DNA of 57,180 bases, taken from contig DKPP01000003.1 in NCBI GenBank assembly GCA_002471255.1, positions 1 to 57,180 of the forward strand, written 5' to 3'. This stretch comes from Akkermansiaceae bacterium UBA7331 (GTDB taxonomy: Bacteria; Verrucomicrobiota; Verrucomicrobiia; Verrucomicrobiales; Akkermansiaceae). The position numbers and the translations under genes are program-made. The notes under the pieces were generated by a model. The model was not told the origin of the DNA, ran no database searches, and worked only from the letters and a program-made list of their open reading frames with translations. Positions 8,624 through 17,593 of this stretch are shown piece after piece; positions within the stretch are counted from its first letter, which is position 1; every line of letters starts with the position of its first letter.

Positions 8624-8710
8624 ATGCGGGTTATCATCCCACCTAAACAAATAAAATAAATGACTAATTTTAAGACGATTACATCACCAGATAAACACGT
8701 AATGGTAAAC
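8624..8710 (+). pseudogene. Decayed 5' fragment of the RluA-like pseudouridine synthase gene
   Basis: Immediately after the copied promoter region, ATG-CGG-GTT-ATC-ATC-CCA lines up codon for codon with ATG-TGG-ATA-ACA-ATT-TCA, the start of the gene at 9518. By eye, agreement runs at roughly 50-60 percent for about 85 bases, and an in-frame TAA appears at 8657-8659. The remnant fades near 8710 and the DNA then joins a copy of the rsuA-side terminator. This is what a tandem duplication of the terminator-thioredoxin-promoter block would leave. The alignment is by eye and the outer part is weak. Confidence 0.5.
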
Positions 8711-8767
8711 ACACTTGATCTTTTAAAGGCAACAGATTCTCTTGTGTAATCCTAAGGATATTTAAAA

Positions 8768-8801
8768 ATAAAACACGCTTGGGTGCAGGCATCCAAGCGC
8801 A
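8768..8801 (-). terminator. Terminator of thioredoxin gene 2 (diverged copy)
   Basis: The stem CGCTTGGGTG / CATCCAAGCG has one G-U pair and is followed on the minus strand by TGTTTTATTTTT. It is a diverged copy of the hairpin at 7876-7907. Confidence 0.75.
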
Positions 8802-8825
8802 TTAACATTTCAATTTTATCGAGAA

Positions 8826-9392
8826 TTACTGATCTTTCTTATCTTGATAATCCTTGATGGTTTGTTCGTATTTTTTCATCAAGATACCCGGATGATGCTC
8901 AGCGACGACTTTACCTTCCGCATCGACGATCATTAAGCTAGGAATGCCTTTGTTTGTGCGCAACTTAAGTACTTTGATATCTACACCTTTACCGGGAAGA
9001 ACAGTAGGGAAGCTTATTTGAGTTTCCTTAGCCCATTTCTCGGCAGCAGATTTATTATGATCATCACTTACCAAAATTAACTCAAGATCAGGATTCTTGG
9101 AAATTTTTTCGTATTCTTTCACGATAGAAGGCATTTCTGCACGGCAAGGGGCACATCTGCTGGCAGAGCTTAGAATCAAATAATATTTTGCATTTGGCTT
9201 TACTTCACCCGGGGCATATATACCGTCTGTCGCTACTTCGGTTTTACCCTCAAATTGTTTAGCCACAGTAGTTTTTTCCAAATTTGTGGCAGAAACAGAT
9301 TTTTCTTCAACAGAAGGTTTTTGAGCAAAAGTCATAGAAGATAAGGCGCATACGACAACTACACCAAAAGAAAAAAGTGTTATCTTTTTCAT
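8826..9392 (-). CDS. TlpA/ResA-like periplasmic thioredoxin (copy 2, altered active site)
   Basis: A 188-residue paralogue of the neighbouring gene, co-linear throughout: signal peptide, Glu/Ser linker, and thioredoxin domain with Cys80 and Cys83. The active-site segment reads RCAPC instead of WCGPC, so the Trp before the first Cys and the Gly between the cysteines are both replaced. These residues tune redox potential and substrate docking in the family, so a shifted role is likely. A longer in-frame start at 9428 is rejected because the start used here gives the same MKK signal peptide and identical leader as copy 1. Confidence 0.83.
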   Translation of the reverse strand: MKKITLFSFGVVVVCALSSMTFAQKPSVEEKSVSATNLEKTTVAKQFEGKTEVATDGIYAPGEVKPNAKYYLILSSASRCAPCRAEMPSIVKEYEKISKNPDLELILVSDDHNKSAAEKWAKETQISFPTVLPGKGVDIKVLKLRTNKGIPSLMIVDAEGKVVAEHHPGILMKKYEQTIKDYQDKKDQ

Positions 9393-9466
9393 AGCTCTAT
9401 ATAATCTATATTTAGATGGCTTGGGCAAGAGTAAATCGTCCTTGATTAGTTATCCCTTGTACATAT

Positions 9467-9497
9467 TTGACAGTTTACCTTAAAGTTTAAGCATGAT
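9467..9497 (+). promoter_or_regulatory. Candidate promoter of the RluA-like gene
   Basis: A consensus -35 TTGACA (9467-9472) is followed 19 bases later by CATGAT (9492-9497). The spacing is longer than the usual 17, and the -10 matches TATAAT at four of six positions. The element is kept in the duplicated copy at 8573-8601, where it now faces a dead fragment. Confidence 0.4.
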
Positions 9498-9517
9498 AGA
9501 ACCTATTTAGTAATTAT

Positions 9518-10315
9518 ATGTGGATAACAATTTCACCGGAACCGATAGAATGCACGGCTGATTTTGATGTGGTTGCCGAATCTGATGATTGGATAGTCGT
9601 TGATAAACCGGCTCCGCTTATTGTGCACCCTGCCAATAACAAAAATGAACCTAATCTGTTAGAGGGAGTAGGTTCTCTTCTGTGTTTTGAAATGTCAACG
9701 GGAGGAATGTTAGGGTTGATCAATCGACTCGATCGAGAAACAAGTGGGCTTTCATTAGTGGCTAAAAATGTTTCTATGGCAAGAGAGTTGGGTAAAGCCA
9801 TGCAACGCCATGAAATCCACAAACAGTATTACTCATTAGTTTATGGTTCTCCTGACTGGCTTGAGTACGATTGTCAGCTACCGATTATAAGAAAGGGCGA
9901 AATAACCCATTCCGATATTTACGTAAAACAGATTGTCCATACTCAAGGTAAACCTTGCCATACGAAATTTACCCGTTTGCAATCTTTTGACACGACTAAA
10001 GGTTTATTTAGTTTGATTAAATGCCAACCTATTACCGGCAGAATGCACCAAATACGAGTACATCTAGCTGAACTGGGTCATCCTATCGTCGGTGATAAAA
10101 TTTACGGACCAAATGAAAATCATTATCTCGATTTTATTCAGCATGGATGGTCCGCAGAAATGGAGTCGGCCCTTATATTAAGACGACAAGCCTTACACGC
10201 TTATAAATTATCATTCCCTTACGAAGAGGAAACCATTACTTTAGAAATCGGTTTACCTAAAGACATCCAATCGTTTTTAGATACACACTTGATTACAAAA
10301 AAAGGAATCGAGTAA
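9518..10315 (+). CDS. RluA-family pseudouridine synthase
   Basis: A 265-residue enzyme of the RluA class without an S4 domain. The catalytic signature INRLDRETSGLSL puts the catalytic Asp at residue 72, and TGRMHQIRVHLAELGHPIVG is the family's C-terminal signature. Members make pseudouridine in 23S rRNA or tRNA; the lack of S4 resembles RluA or TruC more than RluD. The target nucleotide cannot be told from the sequence. The gene is divergent from thioredoxin copy 2 and shares its upstream region. Confidence 0.85.
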   Translation: MWITISPEPIECTADFDVVAESDDWIVVDKPAPLIVHPANNKNEPNLLEGVGSLLCFEMSTGGMLGLINRLDRETSGLSLVAKNVSMARELGKAMQRHEIHKQYYSLVYGSPDWLEYDCQLPIIRKGEITHSDIYVKQIVHTQGKPCHTKFTRLQSFDTTKGLFSLIKCQPITGRMHQIRVHLAELGHPIVGDKIYGPNENHYLDFIQHGWSAEMESALILRRQALHAYKLSFPYEEETITLEIGLPKDIQSFLDTHLITKKGIE

Positions 10316-10328
10316 ATTACCCGATTCC
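10297..10328 (-). terminator. Terminator of the nitroreductase/lptD cluster
   Basis: On the minus strand, CGGGAATCG and CGATTCC form the stem and TTTTTTT follows directly. The hairpin overlaps the 3' end of the convergent pseudouridine synthase gene. Confidence 0.7.
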
Positions 10329-10351
10329 CGAAAAAAACATTTAAAAGAAGT

Positions 10352-10990
10352 TTATCGAGCTTCAATTACTTTTTTAATGTCGAAACGAACTTTCTGCATA
10401 GTGGCATAAGAATCAGATTCAGCTCTATAACCCAAAGCTAAGGCGCATAAAGTGTAGTAAGGAGAATCTTCTAAGCCTAAAATACGATCATAAGCACTTG
10501 GATCTATACCTTCTAGCGCACAAGTATCCACGCGCAACATGGCAGCCGATGACATCATAAAGCCTAGAGCGATATACACTTGACGCTCAAGCCAAGCTTT
10601 CAAAACTTCCGGAGATTTCGATTCCACCAAATCCAAAATGCGTGACTTATAAACATCTAATGATTCTATTGCCACACCGCGCACTTGGGCAATACGGTTA
10701 AGATGATCCATCACATCCTCATGGGTGAAGGATTTTCTGGCACAAAATACGACTAGTTTAGATGCATCAGTAACTTGAGACTGATCCCATGACGCCCCAC
10801 GTAATTCTTGGCGCAATTGAGAACAATCTACTTCGATAAACTTCCACATTTGAAGGCCAAGAGAGGATGGGCTCAGATGCAAAGATTCTTGCAACACATG
10901 CCATTTGTCTAATGGGATTTGTTTGTTTGCATCAAATACTTTAGTAGCATAGCGCCACTCTAATGATTCTAATACTTCATTTGCATTCAT
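10352..10990 (-). CDS. NAD(P)H-dependent nitroreductase family protein (NfsB-like)
   Basis: A 212-residue flavoenzyme of the nitroreductase fold. The N-terminal WRYATKVFDANKQI followed by LHLSPSSLGLQMWKFIEVD is the typical FMN-binding block of the NfsB/YdgI branch, and the mid-protein IALGFMMSSAAMLRVDTCAL and GIDPSAYD fit the same group. It probably reduces nitroaromatics or quinones with NAD(P)H in the cytoplasm; the physiological substrate is unknown. An extended frame up to 11104 would overlap the lptD 3' end, so the shorter start 13 bases after the lptD stop is preferred. It is probably co-transcribed with lptD. Confidence 0.82.
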   Translation of the reverse strand: MNANEVLESLEWRYATKVFDANKQIPLDKWHVLQESLHLSPSSLGLQMWKFIEVDCSQLRQELRGASWDQSQVTDASKLVVFCARKSFTHEDVMDHLNRIAQVRGVAIESLDVYKSRILDLVESKSPEVLKAWLERQVYIALGFMMSSAAMLRVDTCALEGIDPSAYDRILGLEDSPYYTLCALALGYRAESDSYATMQKVRFDIKKVIEAR

Positions 10991-11003
10991 GTTAATCTGA
11001 TTT

Positions 11004-13316
11004 TTAAAAGAATTTAAGGGGTAGATAGGAACCGCTTTCCTTGATCGTGAAGGAAAAACCAGCACCGAATTCATTACGTCCACCATTTTGACGCATGAAA
11101 ACACTCATACCTAAATACCATGAACCCATATTTCGATAAAGGTTATATTCTTGGATGTCTAATTTATTTTGTAAAAGCTCCCAACGCCATGACCCACTAA
11201 TAGCCAAGCTTTCATTGATTCGGTAAAGCAATCTAAGATCTAATTGGCTACCATCTTGCACAATCATATGCTGATTCAAATAACGGTGACCCAAATAAAT
11301 ATCTAATGATCGATGAGGCATGAAGGTTAAATAATTATTATATTCCTTACATCCCCACTCACGATCCTTACCTAACAAAGGGAATTGCATTTCAGATGAA
11401 TAACTCATCCAAGGAACAGGATCCCATCTCATTATCGAATACAAATTGGAGAAATCACGTTCCAATTTAGGGTCATATAAATAGGAATCCATAAATACAT
11501 CCCAAGAGAGCCAGCGCCATGAACCGGAGTCACGGTTGGTCATCAAAATATTCTTTAAACCATATCGAAGAATGCAGGAAGTGGAGATCGAATCAAACTC
11601 CGTATATCGACCTAAACTTAAAGCCATTGGGTTCGTCGTTGGCGAATTGCCATCAATAGACGGAAACGTAGTATTCTCATGGCTTACATCAGTATAGGCC
11701 AAGGTAAAATGAGGCTGAATAATGTGATTAATACCGTTTAAGCCCAATAAATCACTATTCACTGAATTATAACGACGCGAAAATTTAAAATCCACGTCCG
11801 CACCTGCATAGAAAATAGCCTGATTCAGTGAAGATTGCTCACCCGGGTTATAATATCCGGTATAGCCACCGCCCAATTTAGGCGTCACATTTAAAAATCC
11901 GGCAACTCGTTTGGAATAAGAAAATTCGTGAAAACTATGAAAACGAGAAAAAGAGTCTGCATTTAATAATTGAGTCCAATAATCTTTAGTATATTGGTCA
12001 AAGCCTTCACGATAGCCGTCTATAATAGCGCGAACTTGATTACGCATCGTAGCCGGCACATATTGACGCATCACAGAAAAGCTGTTTTGGCTCTCGTACA
12101 CAATAGGCGATTTAAGGATATTAGCCCTGGTACGATCATAGCTTAACTCAGTTCTCTGATCGGCGATGTAAAAATCATTTGGCACAAAACGCTGTAAAAG
12201 CATTGCCATTTCGGTCTTACCGGAACCTACAAAAGCTATCGTATTATCAGGAGTGGAGTTATTTTGATAAATATCGGGATAAAAATCACGTAACATGTAC
12301 TGATCACTCAAAGCATTAATATTTGCTTTGAGCCTCCAGTCCATATCCAAGGCCTTCATAACTGGCCACATTTGCTGTAAGGCTATACGCCATCTATTCG
12401 GATCGACATAACCTCTTTGCTCATTGTTATAGGAAATATCCGAACCAATATCATGAATATAATACATGGATAATCCGGTCATATCCGGATACAAATCCTG
12501 CTTTTTAATATTCTCGATATCCAAACCAAGACCTAGGCCACGGCGTGTACGATAATCGATATGTGATACGCCTAAGTAATCAGCGGTAGGCATTCCACCT
12601 TCCACTCGCTTATTTCCCATCAAAAAGCCGTAATTATTAAGCAAATACGCTCCCCAATAAGATCTTACCCCAGGAATAGGTAAATATCCTACCTTAGGAT
12701 TCAAAGAATGTGAAAAATATGGAAAATAGAAAAATGGGATATCTTTGTAATAAAGAGTCAGATCAGTGAAGGTCAATCGATCTCCCGGATAAACCTTAAG
12801 TTTTTTAGTAGATATCCAAGTAGAAGGAGTTTTCGTATCTTCAGTCGTAACGGAGGCATTGATCCCTTCCAAATACTTTTTCTTATTTTTATCCTCTACA
12901 TAAGAAAACTCGCCACTACGTAAGACCATGCTCTTCACCTTAGTACGAATGTCTTTTGTGACAAACTCTTCTGATTCCCAAAAATAAGTGGTTTGTGACC
13001 CTTTAGTCAACGAATCGGAATTATAAATCAATATATCACCGCTTAACGTAACCTTATTATTATCCCAATCAACGACAGCATCATCGGCAAACACTTCGAT
13101 ACCGTTATCGGTTTTCATCGTTAAACGAGGGGCCCCTTTATAAATCATGAGCTTCTTTTCAGGCAAGAGCTCAAATGTACCATCATTATGAATCGTTACT
13201 TTATCAGGCAACTCGGGCACCAAATTTCCTGTAAATCCGGTTGAATCTTCACTTTTCGGCTCTTGAGCAAAAGATAAAACACTAAAAGAAGCAACCATTA
13301 GGGCAATCTTTTTCAT
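11004..13316 (-). CDS. lptD: LPS-assembly outer-membrane protein LptD
   Basis: A 770-residue protein with a signal peptide (about residues 1-17, ending SFA), then an OstA/LptA-like beta-jellyroll (about 40-165: IEVFADDAVVDWDNNKVTLS, LRSGEFSYVE), then a large barrel domain. PYFSHSLNPKVGYLPIPGVR is the typical junction into the barrel, and the protein ends LPLKFF, a C-terminal aromatic signal for barrel insertion. LptD places lipopolysaccharide in the outer leaflet together with LptE. An in-frame start seven codons earlier exists; the one chosen gives a clean MKK signal peptide. It follows the metzincin-like gene by 81 bases and precedes the nitroreductase by 13. Confidence 0.82.
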   Translation of the reverse strand: MKKIALMVASFSVLSFAQEPKSEDSTGFTGNLVPELPDKVTIHNDGTFELLPEKKLMIYKGAPRLTMKTDNGIEVFADDAVVDWDNNKVTLSGDILIYNSDSLTKGSQTTYFWESEEFVTKDIRTKVKSMVLRSGEFSYVEDKNKKKYLEGINASVTTEDTKTPSTWISTKKLKVYPGDRLTFTDLTLYYKDIPFFYFPYFSHSLNPKVGYLPIPGVRSYWGAYLLNNYGFLMGNKRVEGGMPTADYLGVSHIDYRTRRGLGLGLDIENIKKQDLYPDMTGLSMYYIHDIGSDISYNNEQRGYVDPNRWRIALQQMWPVMKALDMDWRLKANINALSDQYMLRDFYPDIYQNNSTPDNTIAFVGSGKTEMAMLLQRFVPNDFYIADQRTELSYDRTRANILKSPIVYESQNSFSVMRQYVPATMRNQVRAIIDGYREGFDQYTKDYWTQLLNADSFSRFHSFHEFSYSKRVAGFLNVTPKLGGGYTGYYNPGEQSSLNQAIFYAGADVDFKFSRRYNSVNSDLLGLNGINHIIQPHFTLAYTDVSHENTTFPSIDGNSPTTNPMALSLGRYTEFDSISTSCILRYGLKNILMTNRDSGSWRWLSWDVFMDSYLYDPKLERDFSNLYSIMRWDPVPWMSYSSEMQFPLLGKDREWGCKEYNNYLTFMPHRSLDIYLGHRYLNQHMIVQDGSQLDLRLLYRINESLAISGSWRWELLQNKLDIQEYNLYRNMGSWYLGMSVFMRQNGGRNEFGAGFSFTIKESGSYLPLKFF

Positions 13317-13397
13317 TGTCTCACGGATATCAGGCATACATCAATAGATCACTACGTTCATAGAAAAAAAACAAGCTAATTATAAGATTAGATGAAA

Positions 13398-15266
13398 TTA
13401 CTCACATTTCAATTCCGGATCGCCAATAATCCCCCAATCATTTGCATTCCCATCTCCTGCATTTCCAACTTGGATACTTAGCACTGAAGCCCCTTTAACA
13501 TTTAATTTTATAGGTACGGAAGCTCCATCTGACAGCACAGGGGTTTCATGCACTTTTTTACCATCCAAAAGAAAGCTAAACGTTATAGTACCCTTTTTAT
13601 CATTCATCATTCCAACTCGAGCGGTTAAAAGATCCCATTTTTGATCTAGAGTAAAAGTAATCGTCGCAGGGGCATGTAAAAAGATATAACGATTTGGCAC
13701 GCCATATCCCATTAAATAAGGAAAGACAATTCTTTCAGGACCTAAGGTATTATCCCACAAGGGTACACCCCACCCTACTTGAGCCAATTCCGGTTTAGCA
13801 TCGACCAAACTAATCAATTTTTTTTCAGTTAATTCTGCCGGAGTTTTGGTGCGTTGCTCATTAAGAGAATTCAATTTACGCAACCACAAATTCGCCCAGT
13901 AAATCATTTCCGGGTTATCTTTTTTCTCAAGCATTTCGCCAAGTATTCGACGACATTCATCAATTTCTCCGGCTTGCCAAGCCTTATAAACAGGCTTCAT
14001 CAATGTTTGATTGGCAATATGTGGTGATTCAATTTGATTTTCACGAGTCCAAATAGGTATGTCGATACTGCTTTTTGAACCATCCAAATGTAATAAACTT
14101 AGATGCAGATCTTCAAGAGGGCGAGTTTGCTTTCTTGGAACCAGAACATCGAAATTTCCATTCTCATCAACAAACGCACCTGTCCCCAAAGAATAAAATG
14201 TCGAATCTTTTAAAGGACTCAAATGAACAGATAAACCATAGTATGGCTTTTCAGAAACAATTTTCCCATTAATTCTTGTGCCTTCATCACTACGTGACAC
14301 TTTCAATTCAGCCAAATCAAGTGGAGCGACATTATCCAGTATTGAACTTTCTTTTTGGTTGAATAAAGGAGATGAAGCCAACATCAAGGCATCAACGGGC
14401 ATCAAAAAAGTACCTTTACCCTCGTGTCTCAATTCTTCACCGTAATGATAATTGCCTAAATTCATCAAAGCCGAACCAAATGGTGAAAATTGAAAATTTT
14501 CTCGAGTATGAAGCAATCCTAATGAAGACCCAATCTCTTGGGCAAGCCCCCCCATGTATAAAGAACTATTATCTCCTAACGAACGTTTTTGATCTTGGGG
14601 CATTTTATCTTTTTTGTCCAAATACCAAGGAGCTAGCGTTTCCGCATCACAAACCCAAACAACACCTTGAATGGCATTCCCTTTACCATCATAGGGGCTA
14701 AGTGAATTGGGTAATTGATAAATAATAACGATATGTTCGTTTTTAAAATTGAGTCCCTTGTCACTTAATATCTTCTTGGCAATTTCATAAGCCTTATTTT
14801 TGATCTCGCCCTTATTTAATTTACCGGACTCTTGATCAATGAATATCTCATTAATGTTAAGCTTTCCTTTATCGTTTTTTTCAAGGGCGAAAGTCAAAGG
14901 AGGAAATCCGTTGGCTTTCATCTGATCGGCATAAAAGGCTTGGATGTTGCTCAAGATATAATGATATCTTTCCTGATAATCATCCAAAGCGGGTCGATCC
15001 TTAAAAGTAACATAGAAAATATGTAGATATTTGTCTTTTGATGGTCGAGTCTGCAAATAAGAATCTAATATGCTCCATGATTTTACATTGGAACTCACAT
15101 CAACGTCTCCATCCTTCCATTTAGGTTGTAAACGAGCGGTTTTCTCTTCATTCCAAGAAATCGGTTCTTCAGCAGAAAGCAAGGATTGGCTTATCAAGCA
15201 ACAAACTAAACAAAAGCTTAGAAAATACTGAAGACATCGAATTCGCATTGTCAGACAGTGTATCAT
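13398..15266 (-). CDS. Secreted metalloprotease-like protein with degenerate zinc site and C-terminal NPCBM-like domain
   Basis: A 622-residue exported protein. The signal peptide ends near LLSAEE (start at 15266, or at 15248 which would give a shorter leader). A catalytic-type domain occupies about residues 60-300. The segment AQEIGSSLGLLH stands where metzincin-type proteases have HExxHxxGxxH, so two of the three zinc His are replaced (by Gln and Ser). The following LMNLGNYHYGEELR and KGTFLMPVDALML match the region typical of the active relatives. The last 130 residues (DAKPELAQVGWGVPLWDN onward) look like an NPCBM carbohydrate-binding module. It is probably a binding protein and not a protease. 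It starts three bases after the upstream glycosidase-like gene, so coupling is likely. Confidence 0.72.
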   Translation of the reverse strand: MIHCLTMRIRCLQYFLSFCLVCCLISQSLLSAEEPISWNEEKTARLQPKWKDGDVDVSSNVKSWSILDSYLQTRPSKDKYLHIFYVTFKDRPALDDYQERYHYILSNIQAFYADQMKANGFPPLTFALEKNDKGKLNINEIFIDQESGKLNKGEIKNKAYEIAKKILSDKGLNFKNEHIVIIYQLPNSLSPYDGKGNAIQGVVWVCDAETLAPWYLDKKDKMPQDQKRSLGDNSSLYMGGLAQEIGSSLGLLHTRENFQFSPFGSALMNLGNYHYGEELRHEGKGTFLMPVDALMLASSPLFNQKESSILDNVAPLDLAELKVSRSDEGTRINGKIVSEKPYYGLSVHLSPLKDSTFYSLGTGAFVDENGNFDVLVPRKQTRPLEDLHLSLLHLDGSKSSIDIPIWTRENQIESPHIANQTLMKPVYKAWQAGEIDECRRILGEMLEKKDNPEMIYWANLWLRKLNSLNEQRTKTPAELTEKKLISLVDAKPELAQVGWGVPLWDNTLGPERIVFPYLMGYGVPNRYIFLHAPATITFTLDQKWDLLTARVGMMNDKKGTITFSFLLDGKKVHETPVLSDGASVPIKLNVKGASVLSIQVGNAGDGNANDWGIIGDPELKCE

Positions 15267-15269
15267 AAC

Positions 15270-17423
15270 TTAAATACGAGTAAATCTTACATGTTTTAGC
15301 ATCATGTCATTCACCTCATAATTCATATTATCATCATAAATATCTTTAATAATTTCGACCTGATAAATACCGGCAACCAAAGGAACCTCTAAAGAAGTCG
15401 AATAATTAAAATATTGCCAATCGGAATGTTCGGAACAATGAGGAAAAGCAATTGCTCCAACTCGTTGACCATTTAAATAAATACTGCGAATAGCACACGT
15501 ATTCCCATTAGCCAAATCATAGGTACCATTAGAATACCAAGCATCAATACGATACATGCCATCATAAACAATATTTACATCGTAACATAAAGCATTAGGA
15601 GAAGATGAGGCTCGAGATATCCAAACATCATCGCCGATCAACCCACAGGGGCGAGTTTCTGTCCGACCTGAATGATTCATATATTCATTGGGGGCATTCA
15701 AATAAGATTCTTTACCACTCAATGAAACAGCCATTACTTGATACTGAGCATTAGCTGAGTTGAAAATAGGTTTATATTTAAGCATTTCCGTCTGTGCTAT
15801 AGGAATACCATTTTTATAAACGCGATAATAATCAGCACCCTCTACCGATCCCCAAGCAAGACCGTCCTGATCAATTTCCCATTTAGGGTAATCCAGATCA
15901 AAGTCATCTGATGCCACCCAATTAACACCTGAACATAAACACTCACTTTGTATCAACTCGATTTCGATCGTATGATGTCCACTCATATGCTCGGAAATAA
16001 CAGGAGCCACAGGCTTCCCATCCACTAAACAACATGAAATCTGATTACCATACCCTTTCAGGGTAATATCCAATGTGGTGTTTTTATAAGACAATCCAAT
16101 TAAACGATGAGAGCCTTCTAAGGCTTTTGGTACAAAAGGCCACAACATTAAAGAATGTTCATCCGCCTGTAATCCGAAAAGCCCCTTATAAAACGCCCCC
16201 AACATACCCGAAACACTCCACAATTGGCTGTCTGAACTAGAGACCAACCCATTTGGTAGCCCTGCTTGGAGTGACAAATTCTCTTTATTGGTACCACAAA
16301 CAAGGGCACCACGAACGAGGCAAGACATAGATGCCATAAATGCCTCTTCATTTTCTACCATTGATGCAGCCTGTAAATAATAGGCTTCTACAAATGGCCA
16401 AGTTGCACAATTGTGATACCACTCTTTATTTGAACTTATTTGAGGATAAAAACAAGGAACCCCATAGTCACAGTGAGGCAATTGGCTCAACATATGATTC
16501 CCCTTATGCTTGGGAGCCAAACGATGATCTTTCAAACAAAGTAAATTGGCCAATACATCAATTTTCGGCGATAAAATGGGATACCCTCTACCATAGAGAT
16601 ATTGCCCAAAAAGGTCGCTTTCAGAGCATTTAAAAAATTTATTAATCAAGTCGGCAAGCCAATCTGATTTTTTCATCCATTCTACAGCCATAGACTCATC
16701 GTCGAGGGCTTTATACATTTTTGACAAAATCAATCGACATTGGCTATGTAGGACCATGGTGGATAATGAAACTGAATCACCTATATCGGAGGGAGTCATC
16801 CATGCAGGATAACTTTGCTCACGCCAATCCAAAAAAGAACTTTCTCCTTTCATCAAGCCGGCAACATCCATAATCATGGCCTCATCGCGCACGCAGGTGC
16901 GATCCAGTACTTCAACACACCATTCTAGCCATTCTCTATCCTCAGTTAAGACGAAAACCTCCCATGCACCTAACGCCCAAACAATGCGATCTGAAGAGAT
17001 AGGCCAAGATCCACCGGTTCCCGTGTCTTGAATAATTTCACCACGATCAACTCTCATCTTTAAACTTTCACGACAAGCCTCAACATCCCAAAATCCAAGA
17101 CCTAAATGTGTCGCATAAGCAGTATCTCTCGTCCATAATGTATTCCAATGATCACCCGTCGAGAAATGCTGTTCTTTACTTTTTAATTTATGTGCTTCCG
17201 AAGCAGCTAAGCGATATGCGGCTTGCAATACGGGAATCTCACTACGATAAAGAGGATAGCCCTCTATTTCTTCAGGGATAATCCAAGATAAAGGCTTATC
17301 TTTCGTTTGGACTTCAACTAAAGAATCTTTCACAATCAAATGAATTGAACCATCAGATTGCTTCATTTCATTGGCACGTAAAGCAAAGGATTTATTTTCA
17401 AAAATAGTCTCATCAAGCATCAT
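15270..17423 (-). CDS. Six-hairpin glycosidase-like protein with C-terminal carbohydrate-binding-like domain
   Basis: A 717-residue protein without a visible signal peptide. Residues about 60-460 look like an (alpha/alpha)6 six-hairpin barrel of the type found in glycogen-debranching and related glycosidases: FSTGDHWNTLWTRDTAYATH, GTGGSWPISSDRIVWALGAW and NCATWPFVEAYYLQAASM are the landmark blocks. A beta-sandwich follows (LDITLKGYGNQISCCLVDGK), then a short Fn3-like linker. The last 130 residues (NGTYDLANGNTCAIRSIYLN, VPLVAGIYQVEI) resemble CBM6/35-type modules. The exact substrate and catalytic acids cannot be assigned by eye. It has the strongest ribosome-binding site in the window and heads the operon with the degenerate protease gene. 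Confidence 0.65.
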   Translation of the reverse strand: MMLDETIFENKSFALRANEMKQSDGSIHLIVKDSLVEVQTKDKPLSWIIPEEIEGYPLYRSEIPVLQAAYRLAASEAHKLKSKEQHFSTGDHWNTLWTRDTAYATHLGLGFWDVEACRESLKMRVDRGEIIQDTGTGGSWPISSDRIVWALGAWEVFVLTEDREWLEWCVEVLDRTCVRDEAMIMDVAGLMKGESSFLDWREQSYPAWMTPSDIGDSVSLSTMVLHSQCRLILSKMYKALDDESMAVEWMKKSDWLADLINKFFKCSESDLFGQYLYGRGYPILSPKIDVLANLLCLKDHRLAPKHKGNHMLSQLPHCDYGVPCFYPQISSNKEWYHNCATWPFVEAYYLQAASMVENEEAFMASMSCLVRGALVCGTNKENLSLQAGLPNGLVSSSDSQLWSVSGMLGAFYKGLFGLQADEHSLMLWPFVPKALEGSHRLIGLSYKNTTLDITLKGYGNQISCCLVDGKPVAPVISEHMSGHHTIEIELIQSECLCSGVNWVASDDFDLDYPKWEIDQDGLAWGSVEGADYYRVYKNGIPIAQTEMLKYKPIFNSANAQYQVMAVSLSGKESYLNAPNEYMNHSGRTETRPCGLIGDDVWISRASSSPNALCYDVNIVYDGMYRIDAWYSNGTYDLANGNTCAIRSIYLNGQRVGAIAFPHCSEHSDWQYFNYSTSLEVPLVAGIYQVEIIKDIYDDNMNYEVNDMMLKHVRFTRI

Positions 17424-17428
17424 AGGAT

Positions 17429-17456
17429 ACCTCCTTATGGCTTTTATTATAACATG
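17429..17456 (-). promoter_or_regulatory. Strong RBS and extended -10 of the glycosidase-like gene
   Basis: On the minus strand, AAGGAGGT (17429-17436) lies five bases before the ATG, an ideal Shine-Dalgarno site that most genes here lack. Just upstream is TGTTATAAT (TATAAT at 17446-17451), an extended -10 box. No good -35 is seen. The spacing implies a very short leader. Confidence 0.6.
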
Positions 17457-17539
17457 CTTAATAAAGCAAGTCTCACATATTCTTTCACTAAATCACCCAA
17501 ACCAATTTACTTGAATCAAAAATCTTCGGATTTTGACAT

Positions 17540-17572
17540 AAAAAATCCCACCGGAGATCGTCTCCGATGGGA
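17540..17572 (-). terminator. Terminator of mdh
   Basis: The stem TCCCATCGGAGA / TCTCCGGTGGGA is followed by TTTTTT on the minus strand, 22 bases beyond the mdh stop. Confidence 0.85.
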
Positions 17573-17593
17573 AATAAATGGATAGATAACTAA

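Noticed and set aside
9393..9428. Twelve extra codons before thioredoxin copy 2
   Set aside because: The leader here is nearly identical to the non-coding leader of copy 1, and the MKK signal peptide begins at 9392.
10991..11104. N-terminal extension of the nitroreductase into lptD
   Set aside because: The extra residues do not match the family and would overlap the lptD 3' end; the shorter start follows lptD by 13 bases.
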